From Musa acuminata AAA Group (taxonomy: Eukaryota > Streptophyta > Magnoliopsida > Zingiberales > Musaceae), in NCBI RefSeq assembly GCF_036884655.1, contig NC_088340.1, positions 10,348,001-10,412,000 of the forward strand: a stretch of DNA of 64,000 nucleotides. Direction: 5' to 3'. A program made the translations under genes and the position numbers. This document shows, in pieces, positions 1-26,001 of this stretch (positions are counted from its first letter, which is position 1; each line of letters begins with the position of its first letter). Below the pieces are notes generated by a model that saw nothing but the letters and a program-made list of their open reading frames with translations, was not told the DNA's origin and ran no database searches.

Positions 1-1689
1 CTATGCTAGAAACATAAGCCCAATATGCTTGAAACATCTGAATTAGGATAACCTGACCCGCAATATGAGATCTCAAACACTCCCATACTGGACAAATTAA
101 ACGATGCACTTCGAACCTCTTTTGCAAGAGTCCTGAAGCATACCTTCGGAAGTGGACAAATAATAGAGAATTTATTATCAGCTGACACGTGGTTGCCATG
201 TGAGATTCAAGTCACCATCCACTCATATACCTACGTGGATGAAGATTTAAAGCAAGGAAACATAAACTTCCTACTCATCTATTAGAATAAAGAAGACAAT
301 CACAAGCTTTTTTTTCATCTTTTTGAAGATAATCACAAACTTCCTTTTCATTCATTATAACGAGGAAGATAAAAACAAACTCCCTTCTCATCCTCTAAGC
401 ATGAAATTATATTTTAAATGTAATGCAATGAACTATTCAAATCCACAGAATATTAGATTATTAATATGGTAGATTAAGAAATCCCTTCTAATCTTAATTT
501 TTATATAGATGACACTTAGTAACATTTTTATTTTGGAAGCACGAGATATTGGACTGATGATGATAATGATATTTTTTTCTTAATAAATAGTAATAAATTT
601 ATTTAGCTTATACATGTTAACACAAGTTCTCGTCAACTTTTGATATGAGATTCAATGTGTTAGACGCTCAAATTCGAAGATCACATCTATCAACCACCAT
701 GATTCTCAATAAAAAATATATCAGTATTATCTTGATTTAATGTTTCCGACATCACTAGTTGGCTCATCCAATACTAGTAGCCCAGAAAATGCCAACGGAC
801 GAAACCGGCACAACCTTCTTGAAGGGTCAACCCAGACAGCCACGGGTCTCGCTTAACACGTCACTTGCACTTCAGATGGGGAGGATATGGGACCGTCTTC
901 CCCACGTTCTTTTGGCACCACGGAGACTTTTCTTCCTTGGAATCATCATGATCCAAGGTAGAAGGTGACGCGCACCCCCAAACTCACACCTTAGAAATCA
1001 ACACGACGTGTAATAAAAACAATCACAAATAATTTTACCTCTGCAGAAAACAGATATTGTTTTCACATCTCAAATCACATGCTAATTCGATGTAGAGATC
1101 TCTTCATCGACGAGTCTAACCACACGAACTCACCATCATTCCCCCTTAAATCAAAAGCCAATTCGATGGTCAACGCAGCTTCTCACGCGTCATGCGGTAA
1201 CCACACCGTCTCAATGTGCGATCACCGCCGTCCTTCCGAAATTAGCTACTCAATCCATTACGCCCGAACAAAAGTGTCTCGGGTCACTGTAACAGTTGGA
1301 AACTTTCACGTAGCTCCCTCGCATTATGGAATATAATGCGTTTAACCATCTTGAGACGCTTACGAAGAGCACAACAGAGAACCACCAGCTCGAGAGGATC
1401 TCCTGTTCGAGCCTAGTCAGGCAACCTGGATTCGCATTAGTAAGTCGGTGGGCCCCATCATGTGACGAGGCACTCGAACCAGAGGTAAGGTGGGCTATCC
1501 ATGATTTTGTGGCGGGCCCCGACGCGCAGCCGCGGCCTGCAGAGCCCGATTCACTAATTTCTCGCTTTCCTGAGGGGGAAACTTGAAAAGTTTAATTGGG
1601 AGGGGGGCAAATGTAAAAGTGTACAGGAGAATATTTGATTTCAAACGAGTAAAATAAATGACGCTCTACCAAAAAGTCTCGGGCTCTCC
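1..1689. other. Upstream intergenic region, no gene seen
   Basis: I see no coding exon or RNA gene here. The first 700 bases are AT-rich. A CACGTGG-like core lies near 185-192 (tgacacgtgg), and the first ~190 bases could be a worn repeat end, but I cannot name it. From about 1080 to 1600 the sequence becomes GC-richer and holds GGGCCC-type elements near 1450 and 1514, as expected just upstream of a plant promoter. The short open frames here have no recognisable domains. Confidence 0.5.
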
Positions 1690-1808
1690 CCTCTCTCTCT
1701 CTCTCTCTCTCCTCGCCCGAGAACCCAAATCTAAGAAAGAGGCCTTTCCTCCTTCGAGTCTCCGGATCGGGGTGATTCTTGGGGGCGGCGGCGGCGGCGG
1801 CGAAATCG
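1690..1808 (+). promoter_or_regulatory. Presumed 5' leader of the S-acyltransferase gene, CT and GGC repeats
   Basis: A CT dinucleotide run (about 1690-1711) is followed by a GGC run (about 1783-1802) just before the ATG at 1809. Pyrimidine-rich tracts close to the transcription start are common in plant genes. The exact start site cannot be read from sequence. An open frame continues upstream of the ATG through the GGC repeat as a poly-alanine stretch, but it lacks an in-frame ATG, so the ATG at 1809 is preferred. Confidence 0.45.
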
Positions 1809-4800
1809 ATGGCGTCGGAGATCGAGGTGCTGGACGAGGGGACCGGCGTCGGGGGAGGAGCGCCGGTGTCGGCGGGAGATGGAGGAGGGGCGGAGGGGGA
1901 TGAGGCCTTGAAGAACGATGTGTACACGGCGGCTGCGTACGGGGATCTGGAGAAGCTCCAGCGGCTGGTGGAGGCGGAGGGGTGCTCCGTCTCGGAGCCG
2001 GATGGGGCCGGGTATTACGCCCTCCAATGGGCCGCCCTCAATAACCGCACCGCCGCTGCCCTGTACATCATCGAGGTATCTTCTCCCCCGCCCCCGATGG
2101 TGTAAAATTAGGGGTTTTTCTTTTGGGTCCGTTGTTCTCTGTAGTGGCTATTGATCTGTTCCATCCGTTGATTCCTGTTGTTTGTATCAGCACGGAGGGG
2201 ATGTCAATGCCACCGACAACACGGGGCAGACGGCGCTCCATTGGAGTGCAGTGCGGGGGCACATCCAGGTCGCTGAGCTACTGCTGAAGGAAGGTGCTCG
2301 TGTTGATGCGTCAGACTTGTACGGGTATCAGGTATGGTTTCCCTATAATTATTGTCGGAACAATTTTGTCTTTCTTCATGTTTCTCTGCTTGTGTTCTTC
2401 ATAGGAAGAAGTTTAGTCATCATGTACACTTTAGTATCTATCGCCTCAGCGATGAACAATTGTCTTTGCTCTGTGGCCGACAACTTGACTTCGGCATGCT
2501 GATCTACGAATTGATTTAGATTTTATGGCTAGAGAAATAGGTAAAAGACCAGCTAAGAAATTTGGGAACTTCCCCTCTTAATATGCTGATTGGTCACGAA
2601 TTCATACCTTTGTGTTACATTTACGTAAAGTTTTACTAGAATGCAGACCTGCTGGTTGATTGAACATACCACATGCTTGATCACTCTTACTGTAGATGAC
2701 CATGAGTTAGTTACTTCCTTTCCTTTCTTTAGTCAGTGGCATAAATGATCCGGCACAATTGTGATAGAGAGAAACTCCCAGGATGAGAAATACCTGTGGG
2801 GTGACAAATCATTGTTGTCATGCTGGAAAATAAAACACATCTGGGCAGCTTTCTATTTAGAAACCAAGCTATAAATCATTGTTACTTATAGTTTATTATA
2901 CTATATATTTGTATTTTTTACCTGAAACTTAATTACATTATAATTTGATTTTCTTTTTTGTCTTTTGCACTTTTCCTATGTATTCATGACTCCACAATGA
3001 TGAATTAGGAATTTCATATGAATAAGGACTGTGATTGAGCAATATCTTATGGAAATTGAGTTATATGAATTGAGAATATGAGGTACTAGAAGTCTAGGAC
3101 CAGAAAAATATATTTTACTTGCTTTGGTTTGGCTTTTATGGTTAGTGTGGTATAGTCTGGCTTGAATTTTTTTTTTAACATAGCTTACTCATTTGACTTG
3201 TAATTACTCATAGACAGGATCGGTCTGGACTGTTGCAGTTCTACTATTAGTTAATGACAGATATCTTATCATAGATGAGGAATTCAGTGTCTTTGGAACA
3301 AAAATGTCTATGCTTTTAGCTGTGTTAGCCTGATGCTTGATCAACATATAAACATGCTCATATCTGTATGATTCTGTCTTTTGTAATTTCCTTCAAGTTT
3401 GCACCTGTTTTCTGGTCCCCTTAACAAGTTCCACTTGATTGCAGACCACTCATGTTGCAGCACAATATGGCCAGACAGCATTTCTCTATCATATTGTCAC
3501 AAAATGGAATGCTGATCCAGATGTCCCTGATAATGATGGAAGAAGCCCCTTACACTGGTATATAATATTCTCCTATCTGCAGTAAAACCATGGAGCAATA
3601 TCCTAATTCTTTTTTCCTCTGGGAGACTTGCTACCTTTTAATTTCACAAGTTGGTCTCAGCATCTTCTACCTTTTACAATTATGGGAATTATACTTATTT
3701 ACTAGCAAATATTGTTTATATTTTTCATTTTAGTTTAATATATTTTTTAGGGCTGCTTACAAGGGATTTGCTGACTGCATACGTCTTCTTCTGTTTCTGG
3801 ATGCCTATAGGGGGCGACAGGATAAAGAGGGTAAATTCTATTTTGTTTTATTTCATTTATACATTCTGTAATTTGATCATTTTGGCTCCTTTTAATTTCT
3901 TTGCGCTCGATAGGTTGTACTCCTCTTCACTGGTCTGCTATTAGAGGAAATCTAGAGGCATGTACAGTTCTTGTTCAAGCAGGGAAGAAAGAGGACCTGA
4001 TGATCACAGATAATACCGGGTTAACTCCTGCTCAGCTTGCATCAGATAGGGGTCATCGGCAAGTTGCTTTTTTCCTTGTAGGTATTCTGTGTCTCTAATA
4101 GATTACTTCTTAATTAAAAGCATGTCAATTGTTTGCTTTGCATTTATTGTTGTTAGACATAAGGGAATCCCATCAGCTGGGGAATTTTTCGTTTGCTCTT
4201 AAGTGCTTTTGCTTTCTTTCATTTTGCCTTAAGGTGTCAATAAATATTTCCTGTAATTTGTTTTGCTCTTGATGTTTGGTTTTTCAGGATCATTATCAAA
4301 CAACTTGTTTATACCATACATCAGGACAGAAGCATGCAATGTAGCGGAAATTGCTTACGTTGCATGTATAAACTAAAAGACAAGTATTGAAAAGGCATCA
4401 TGCTCTTTGGTTGGTTCCCATATAGCTGATCACAAATGCTTGTGATCTATGGCTTTATTTGTTGTGGTCAAGATGTTTTCTGCTCTAAAAGATGTTTGGT
4501 TGTGCTTTTATATTGAGCACATTAGATTGTGATGAGACACATGCAGCAACATATATGAAAGTGTTTAATGCACTGCAGGATGATGAACATCAAATGGGAG
4601 TAATAATTGACATGGTTCTTACACACATGAATGCATAATTAAGGTAGATTCTTGGAAGGAAAAAAGCTTTTGATTATGTGCAATTCTAAGCAATAACAAG
4701 TTGAATTTAACCAGAAAAAGCTGCCCATGTTTTGAACTCTTCTAGAAGCCTGCATGGACTTTATCCTACTACCTTACAAATAGAGACTTTGAAGAGTATT

Positions 4801-7800
4801 CTTCGTCTCCCTTCCTCTGTGATTTGGTTTTTTGTATTATTTTTGATTGAAAGCTTATTTGGGTCAAAATAAGAAAGCCTTACCTTTATCTTAGAGGTTT
4901 GCCAGTTGGAACCCAGTGGGCAGCTATTTGTCAGTAGTAGACTCCTAATTCTGTGCACCAGTGGGCAGCTATTTGTCGGTTTCCTTAATCAATTCTCTTT
5001 CAAAGGATTGGTTCTTCGCTAGTTTACTTGACCTGTGCATGTATACATACAGTCATGCATGCATATACATTATGTGTCCGTGTTTGTGAGCCTGACTGTT
5101 AGGATACCACATGCATGTGTACGTAAATAGTACACATACAGGTGTCTTGTGTTTGTGAGACTGTCTATTAGGACCCTAGAAAAATACTGCATTGCAGCTA
5201 GCAATGTCCTCGCTTTGACTAAATAATTAGCTGAGGTAATTTGTTGCCTCCCTATTGTGCAAGCTCCAAGAATAAACGCTCTGCAATTTTATGTGGTTAT
5301 AACTCTTTTATCTGCTGGCATTATTCCCTCTTGAAATGTAGTGTAATGTTCTAAATTCTAGTTTCATTTTCTAATCTATAAACTCTTCTAATTGGAATTA
5401 TCTGAAGCTGACTTGCTAGCTGAGTAGTCAGATTGGTTAGTTCACCAATTGCGATTTGGATCTTTCTTGGGCTTGCATAGAACTGTTGAGGTTTCTCTAA
5501 ATGGTGCCTGAATGTTCAATTCTAGAAGCTGTATCTAGACGATTTACTAAATGAGTATGGTTTTCATCTACTCCAGTTTAGCACATTCCATCTGAACTTT
5601 AGAGTTGGTAAAATAAGCTACTGTTTAAGCTTCTGTAGACTATTATGCATTTTTTCCTGTTATAGTTTGTCTTGCGTACCTTAAACTTGTCTCTGTATTG
5701 TACCTAATATTACTTGAGTTATGCAGGGCAATGCTAGACGTGTACTCGATAGGCGCTGCAATGGGAATAGTCACCTGGGAAAGCTATCAAAATTGGGACT
5801 TGCACCTGCTCTTTGGTGCGTCATAGTAGCCATGCTGCTTACATATGTACATTCAGTTATTGCAGGTATATTTTGTTATGTGATTCATAACATGCCCATC
5901 CTGTCAAATAAATTGAACATGTAGACTTACTCTTCTATTTTCTTTTGTTTTGTGGATGTAGGTTCTTACATCCTGAAATTAACATTTGTATTTGGGCTTT
6001 TTGCCTGGTCAGGATTTTTCCTGGCAACTGCAGGATTAGTCATGTTTTATAGATGTAGCAGGTACTCTCAGCTTATCCACAGTTTGTTTTCTTGCATAAC
6101 TAAATATTTAAATAGATTGTAATGTGGAACTCAATGATTTATGATGTGTGATGGTTTGTTTCTGTAAATCAGTGTTTCCTGGAAGTGGTACTTATCCTAG
6201 CTATTGCATAGTTCATGTTATGAGTACCAAAGACAGTTGATGTGAGAAATACATGATCTTTGCTCTTCTATATATATGTTGAGCTGTTGGACAATTCTTT
6301 TTGAACTTGCACATTGTTATACACAAATTATATGTTACGTGGAAAAATTATATGCAAGATTCAAAGCTTCTGCTAGCTTTTATTATATTGTAAAAATTTT
6401 ATTGGTTCACATTAGTCTTACTGCCAATTTTGATTATAATGGTGTAAGTGGATCATTAGACTGGAAATGTAGCTGAAGCTAAGTTACCTTACATTATGGT
6501 GAGACAGTTTGTGCATGTTTTTACGTTCACTTAGTTCCAATTTCTCCAAGCAGCTTGTATTTTGGTCCGTATCTGTAAGTTGCTAGAATAAATTCAATGA
6601 TGTTCAAATGTGTTATTACCTAATTTTTTAACATATTAGTTATTTCACATGATATAGGTATCCTAATAGTTGAAAGGGTATCAAAGCAGATGGCTCAGGT
6701 CATTACTATTTTATTCATACGATCCTATTTAATCATCACTTGAAGTAAAACCATGTACCTTTTTTTTATTCATTAAACAAGGATTGGTTTTTTTGACTCA
6801 TTTTGTTATAATGATTAGTTATTCATTTTAATCCTATCAATCAAAATTGCTGATGGGTCCGTCAAATTTAGGATACAAGCCCTTTAGCATCCATTTGGCA
6901 GAAAACAAGGCAGTTGACAGTTGTATTCATGTCAAATGCATTCCAAAATTTTCATTCTTGCAGGTATTTGTAGTCCTTGCTGGATTTTAGCAGTTGAACC
7001 AAATTTGTATGGTTATGGTAAATGGTTTTGGCCCAGATGTTTGTACTCTGTTGTGGAGAGGGCTTCTCTCCCTTTTATAGCCTAAAGCCTGTGGGTTAGC
7101 ATAAAGTTAATAAAGAAAAAGGAGTGCATCATCGGGAATTCAGGTCCATAGTGCTTAAAGCACTCAAAAAGTTGTGATGGATGCTAGTAACGAAGGTAGT
7201 CCTCTAGAATTACAAAGTTGTGTATTCTAGTTTAGGACTGAAGGTCCCATGTTATCACAATCTATTATATCAATACACTTATATATGTTATTCATTTGGA
7301 TCGCTTAAGAAAATAGGTGAAAAGAAGAAAATGATGATCATGTGTAGGGATGTAAGAAGAGGTGATGGAAGGGTATATGGAGGATTGGCCTGTTGATACT
7401 TGAAGGGGATGCCCAGGGCAGGCAGCAGGCAAGCATTAGGTGGATGGAGTACGGTGGCGTGGCGCTTTATTATATTAATATATATGTCACTCATTTGGTT
7501 TGTTTAAGACAATCGATAAAACGAAGAAAATGAGGATCACTTGCAGGGATGCAGGAAGAGGTGATGGAGGGGGATATGGAGGATTGGCCTGTTGAAAAAT
7601 GATTCTGAGGGCATCAAGCATTAGGTGGATGCAGTGGGGTGGGGTGGTGCTTGGTCGGTATGTGTTTTATACAGGTCTTCTTTTAAAAATAAATAATCCA
7701 TACTTCTCTTTTGCTTTATGTGAATGAACATTGTAGACCAGGTATGTTGCTTTGTGTTTATATACACAACTGAATTTTATTGCAGTTTTCTGATCCATTT

Positions 7801-10462
7801 TTTGCACACAGGTACTAGGAAAATACATATATATTCAATGATTATGTCAATTTAGATGTGTGAAGCTCATCTCACTGCAATATTTTGATTTGCCACAGGA
7901 AAGATCCTGGTTTCATCAACAGGAATGTACGGGATGCACAAAGCCTCAGAGATGACGTGAGCTGCAAACTTGGCTTGCTCTGTTACTAGCTACTGTAGAT
8001 ATATATTTTTTCTCTTTATAACAATGCCACAACCTTATGTGTCTGTATTTTTGAATCTTAACAAGTATACATCAGTTGCTCAACAAAATCCCCTAGACGC
8101 ATTTTAACTAGATTGTTAGCTATAAATACATGCTACATTGCCCTTGTACAAATGAGGAAGGTGCATATTGAATCATGAGTAGTGACTTTATATGTCATGA
8201 GCATATATGTCTCCTCCCAACAAAGTAGGGATTTCTTTTATACCCATTAGTACCATATACACTGTATTGCAGGGCACGCCATGCCACTCATTTCATTTAT
8301 ATTCATGTGGTGACTTTATATGTCATGAACTGCATAGGCACTCCATGCCTCTCATTTCATACTGATTATGCTGTGATGCTGACAAGTATTTTAACAGGGA
8401 AGCATACTGCAAGAATGAAATATGCTTCAACTTTTTTTCTTTTTAAGATTTTAGCTCTGTATTTCCATAAATACTTTTTTGTCTTACACTAACTGTAATC
8501 AATGATTCTATTAGTGTATGCATAATGCACAGATGTCACCACTTTCGACACGACGAGTACTCCTGATAACCTTTTTTATTAGGTATTGTGAAAAATAGAA
8601 TATGATTTGAAAAGGAGATTATGGCAGATGCTAATCAGCGACAAAGACTTTTGATTCACAAATGCAAATGACTAAAATTTTTATATTTCCTTCAGAATTG
8701 CTTATGATTCACTACTTTTATATTTGTGCTTATAGGAACCCTTATTAAAGACAGATTTAAACCATCCTGCCCTTTTGGCTGGGAATTGGTCCCAGTTGTG
8801 TGCAACATGCAAGGTACTCTTATATCCATATGAGGAAACTTTTTTTTCTTATCTTATTCTTGGAATTTCTGATCTAAATTTGATTGAAATAATGTTTAGA
8901 TTGTCAGGCCAGTACGTGCAAAACATTGTTCCACTTGTGACCGTTGTGTCGAGCAGTTTGATCATCACTGTCCTTGGGTATCAAATTGTATTGGCAAGGT
9001 TCTCGTGACACTCATGACTTGCTTCTCAGTTGTTTGTTATTCTTTGTTCTTCTGAAAGCATTGTGATGTTCGTTGTGCAATATGATCGATTCCCGACTAT
9101 GTTAGTTTCTTGATATTCTAATTTGTTAACCATTGATCTGCAGAGGAATAAGTGGGACTTTTTCATGTTTCTTATTCTAGAAGTTTCAGCAATGATTATT
9201 ACTGGTCTGGTGACCATTACAAGTACGTATCTTTTAAAGTTGTCTACTTTAACTTTCCTCTTTGAATTAGTCTTTTGCTGTTATTTGACTCACTGCTAAG
9301 AAAAGCAAATACTTCCTGCAGGAATCGTGAAAGATCCCTCTCCACCATCTTTTGGTGGATGGTTGAGTCATAATGCTAGTGAGCATCCTGGGGCAATATC
9401 ATTTCTGATAATGGATTTTTTTCTGTTCTTTGGAGTTGCTGTCTTAACTGCTGTCCAAGCATCACAGGTACTCACTTGGGGTTTTCTGCTACTCCATTGC
9501 ATTATTTGGATGACAAATGAGAATCCGTGCGAAAATATCAGTATTCAAATCTTAATGTGACGATAGCTTTTACATTTCAGTTCTATTTGTATTTCTTTTC
9601 TTTGTCCCTATACATAATGGCGGAGAACATAATATTTATATTTTAATTGAGTTAAAACACTCTTTCTACTGGTTTTTTTACAGAAATATAAAGATTTTGA
9701 ATCTCATCGAAGAATCCAGAAATAAACAATATGCTGGTGTGGCTAATCAAGCAAACAACTTACTGAATTATGCTTTAAGCACTTTGGTAGAATATAACAA
9801 CTTACCAATAAATGCTTTAATTTTCATCACATGCACCTTTCTCTTTCATTTTCTAAATGTGGGTGGACAAAGAAATGTTATAATGCTTTTATTCCAGGGA
9901 AGGCTTTCTGTACTGTCCTGACCCTCTTGTTATGCTAACCCAACATGCTGGCTTCATGGAGTAGAAGTTTATGCCATTTCTCCAACTGTTGCTTAAGTAC
10001 TATTATTGGTTACATAGTTTTCTTTATTTTTTTGGGGCACAGATCTCACGGAACATTACAACAAATGAAATGGCAAATGCTATGAGATATAGCTACCTCA
10101 GAGGTCCAGGTGGAAGGTTTAGAAACCCCTATGATCATGGCATCCGCAAGAACTGCTTGGATTTCTTTATAAAAGGATACAATGAAGATGTGGAGCTCCC
10201 AGACCAGACACAGCCCTCGGAAGGAACAGGGATGATTCAGATGACAAGAAGCACAGATTTACAGAATGGGGAGAACCATTTGCATCAGAGTGGCAACGGT
10301 CACATCTGTGTCGATGTTCAAACCAAAAATTCAAGACCCCACGGCCATGCTAATTCGTTGAAGTGCTGCCACAACAACAATAAAATCGATGGTGCCCCTC
10401 TAGGATTGGGCTTGGGACTTGGTCGCAACAATCGGCACAACTCTCGGATTCTGCCATTATGA
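1809..10462 (+). CDS. PAT24: Ankyrin-repeat DHHC protein S-acyltransferase, TIP1/PAT24 type
   Basis: Palmitoylates cysteines of substrate proteins at Golgi/endomembranes; Arabidopsis TIP1 of this family is needed for cell growth and root hair tip growth. Thirteen exons: 1809-2075, 2191-2331, 3445-3557, 3751-3830, 3914-4077, 5727-5865, 5962-6061, 7899-7956, 8736-8813, 8900-8998, 9144-9222, 9322-9467, 10043-10462. All junctions are GT-AG and the sum is 1884 nt, giving 627 aa, close to the ~620 aa usual for TIP1. Ankyrin repeats fill residues ~35-255 (for example the TALHWSA and TPLHWSA motifs). Two membrane segments lie at ~281-301 and ~304-327, and two more at ~418-437 and ~465-485. Between them is the cysteine-rich domain with HCSTCDRC and the catalytic DHHC at residues 401-404, followed by PWVSNCIG. 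The C-terminal tail is long and hydrophilic. Large introns (1649 and 1837 nt) carry simple duplications but no transposon coding sequence. Family assignment is firm; orthology to TIP1 is inferred from the ankyrin-DHHC layout. Confidence 0.95.
7262..7652. repeat. ~200-bp diverged tandem duplication in an S-acyltransferase intron
   Basis: Two head-to-tail copies (about 7262-7463 and 7466-7652, period about 198) share blocks such as gaggattggcctgttga and aagcattaggtggatg, with many substitutions. They lie wholly in intron 7 of the PAT24-like gene. A shorter ~124-bp duplication around tgactttatatgtcatga occurs at 8184 and 8308 in the next intron. Confidence 0.7.
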
Positions 10463-11020
10463 TCTTCTACATACCAGGATAGCATGAGATTGTGCCTCTT
10501 GTATCATAACCATTGAAATATTTTGCAGTCTTTCTTGTTCGAATCTAGATGTTCCCTCTTAGATATTGTATCATCTTGGATCAGTTTTGTTCTCATGGAT
10601 GTTGTAACCCCGAACGTTAGATTTTTAGTATCAGACGATTTCAGATATGATTTTACATGATTGGCAAAAGATATATATAGCCAATCTCAAATAATTATGA
10701 TTTTGTGGCTTTATTATTGTTGGTCAGACTCCTGTCAAGTAAGATAATTCAAAACTTCTTGTTCGTGTGACAAATATTCTCCATTCTTGAGAGATGTATT
10801 ATTCCATAAATTTTTTCTTGTTTTTGATGGTTTGTAGAAAAAGGAAAACAACAAAATAACCGATTTCAGAAGAACCAAAAATAGCTTATTTAAAATTTGC
10901 AGGAAAAATTGAAAAAAGGGCAAACTTTAAAAAAAAAAAAAGACAAAAAAATCTCGAAAATGTTCTATAAAAAAAAGAAGTCTCTGTGGCATGATTCGGC
11001 CCTCTTCCGGGAGTTGGCTT
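10463..11020. other. 3' flank of PAT24-like gene, AT-rich spacer
   Basis: AT-rich sequence with A-runs (for example 10929-10941) and no supported gene. It must hold the polyadenylation region of the upstream gene; ATG/TTTTATT-like stretches near 10640-10720 are candidates but none is decisive. Confidence 0.5.
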
Positions 11021-11302
11021 GTGGGGCCCATACGTGGCCCACACCATTACGAGTTGTGGGACCTGTTGAGCTGATGGGCCTTAATAGAGCGGACTACAAA
11101 TGGGCTGAGCCTATTCCTTCATAGATGGACCACTTTTATACGAAGCTCGAAGCCGTCTCTATAAGAAGGCTCAGCGTCGCTCCTGTATTGCCGGCGCTAG
11201 GGTTTGGATTTAGCGTACGAGGAGCTCCAGAGCCTCTCTCTCTCTCTCTCTTTGGCCGACGCTTCCGTTCCTTCGTTCCTCGTTCTTCTCCCCTGATCGG
11301 TC
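11021..11302 (+). promoter_or_regulatory. Ribosomal-protein promoter: site II elements, telo-box, CT tract
   Basis: GGCCCA or its complement TGGGCC/TGGGCT occurs at 11025-11030, 11036-11041, 11075-11080 and 11101-11106. These match the site II elements (TGGGCY) bound by TCP factors in plant ribosomal-protein promoters. CTAGGGTTT at 11197-11205 is a telo-box (AAACCCTA on the other strand), the usual partner of site II. A CT-rich tract at about 11236-11252 lies just before the ATG and resembles the pyrimidine tract near RP gene transcription starts. Together they mark the promoter and leader of RPS11. Confidence 0.75.
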
Positions 11303-25109
<13,807 letters not shown>

Positions 25110-26001
25110 ATTTTGCTAGAAATGCCTGAAAGTTTTGCATTTTGTGGTGGACTATGTTCAGATTTCTGATAGTTTGGTTATGGTTAGTTCATTTTATTTT
25201 GCAAAGTGTGGTAAACACCAGAAAGTTATTTCGGATTTTGTTGAAATGATAAGAGAATGGAGTAAAACTTGTACTCAATGCCCATGGAATTGATTGAGAT
25301 ATGACTGTTGTTCCTTGTTTTATGGGTTGGACATGTTTGGTTCGCAACACATATTTCACGGCCATGCTGGTTTTGCCAGGATGGTAATAGTCAGACTGTA
25401 ATGGCACAAAACTCTGCGAACAGTAAAGACGGCCAATGTTTGGTCATCATAGGTTCCTACAGTCCTCTACAAGACACGATGGAAGATCACGAGGGATATC
25501 TCAGGGTCTCTCTGCCATCAGTTTTGTTTTTGTTGTTTCGAGGAATAGGAGATGGTTTAAAAAAACATTTTGTTTTTGCTTCTACCAAATTTTGAATTGG
25601 AATGTTATCGGTGTCAGCTGGTTTAATCGGTGAAGATTTTGATTTTGATAGTAAGTCCTTTGAAATCTCACTAAATTAAGAGTCGGCTAGTAGTTTGGTT
25701 AAAGTTTTTGATTTTGATAGAAAGGTCCTGTGGTCAAATCTGTCCTTATACACATGACAAAGTTTTTGATTTTGATAGAAAGTCTTCAAGTTTTTGACTT
25801 GAAGAACAGATACACATGACAAATTTGAGCTAGTGTTTCACTATCTTATTTAATCAACAATCTGTCATATTTTATGAACACCAAAATTGAGCATGAACTA
25901 TCCTGCACACCCAAGAATGACCTGGGAAAATAATATGCCTTTAATTTCTACAATTACAGACGATTAGTCACTTCCTATAGATATGCCGGTTGAAATCTAT
26001 G
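25110..26001. other. Convergent 3' spacer between RPS11 and the PP2C gene
   Basis: Both neighbours end into this ~890-base stretch, so it must hold two 3' UTRs. I see no gene. A short motif around tttttgattttgatag recurs at about 25637, 25708 and 25762, a small local repeat. Confidence 0.55.

Noticed and set aside
9697..9921. Open frame after exon 12 of the PAT24-like gene as an extra exon
   Set aside because: It lies in the intron between 9467 and 10043; splicing straight to [10 protein letters not shown] gives the family sequence in frame, and the frame here has no family match.
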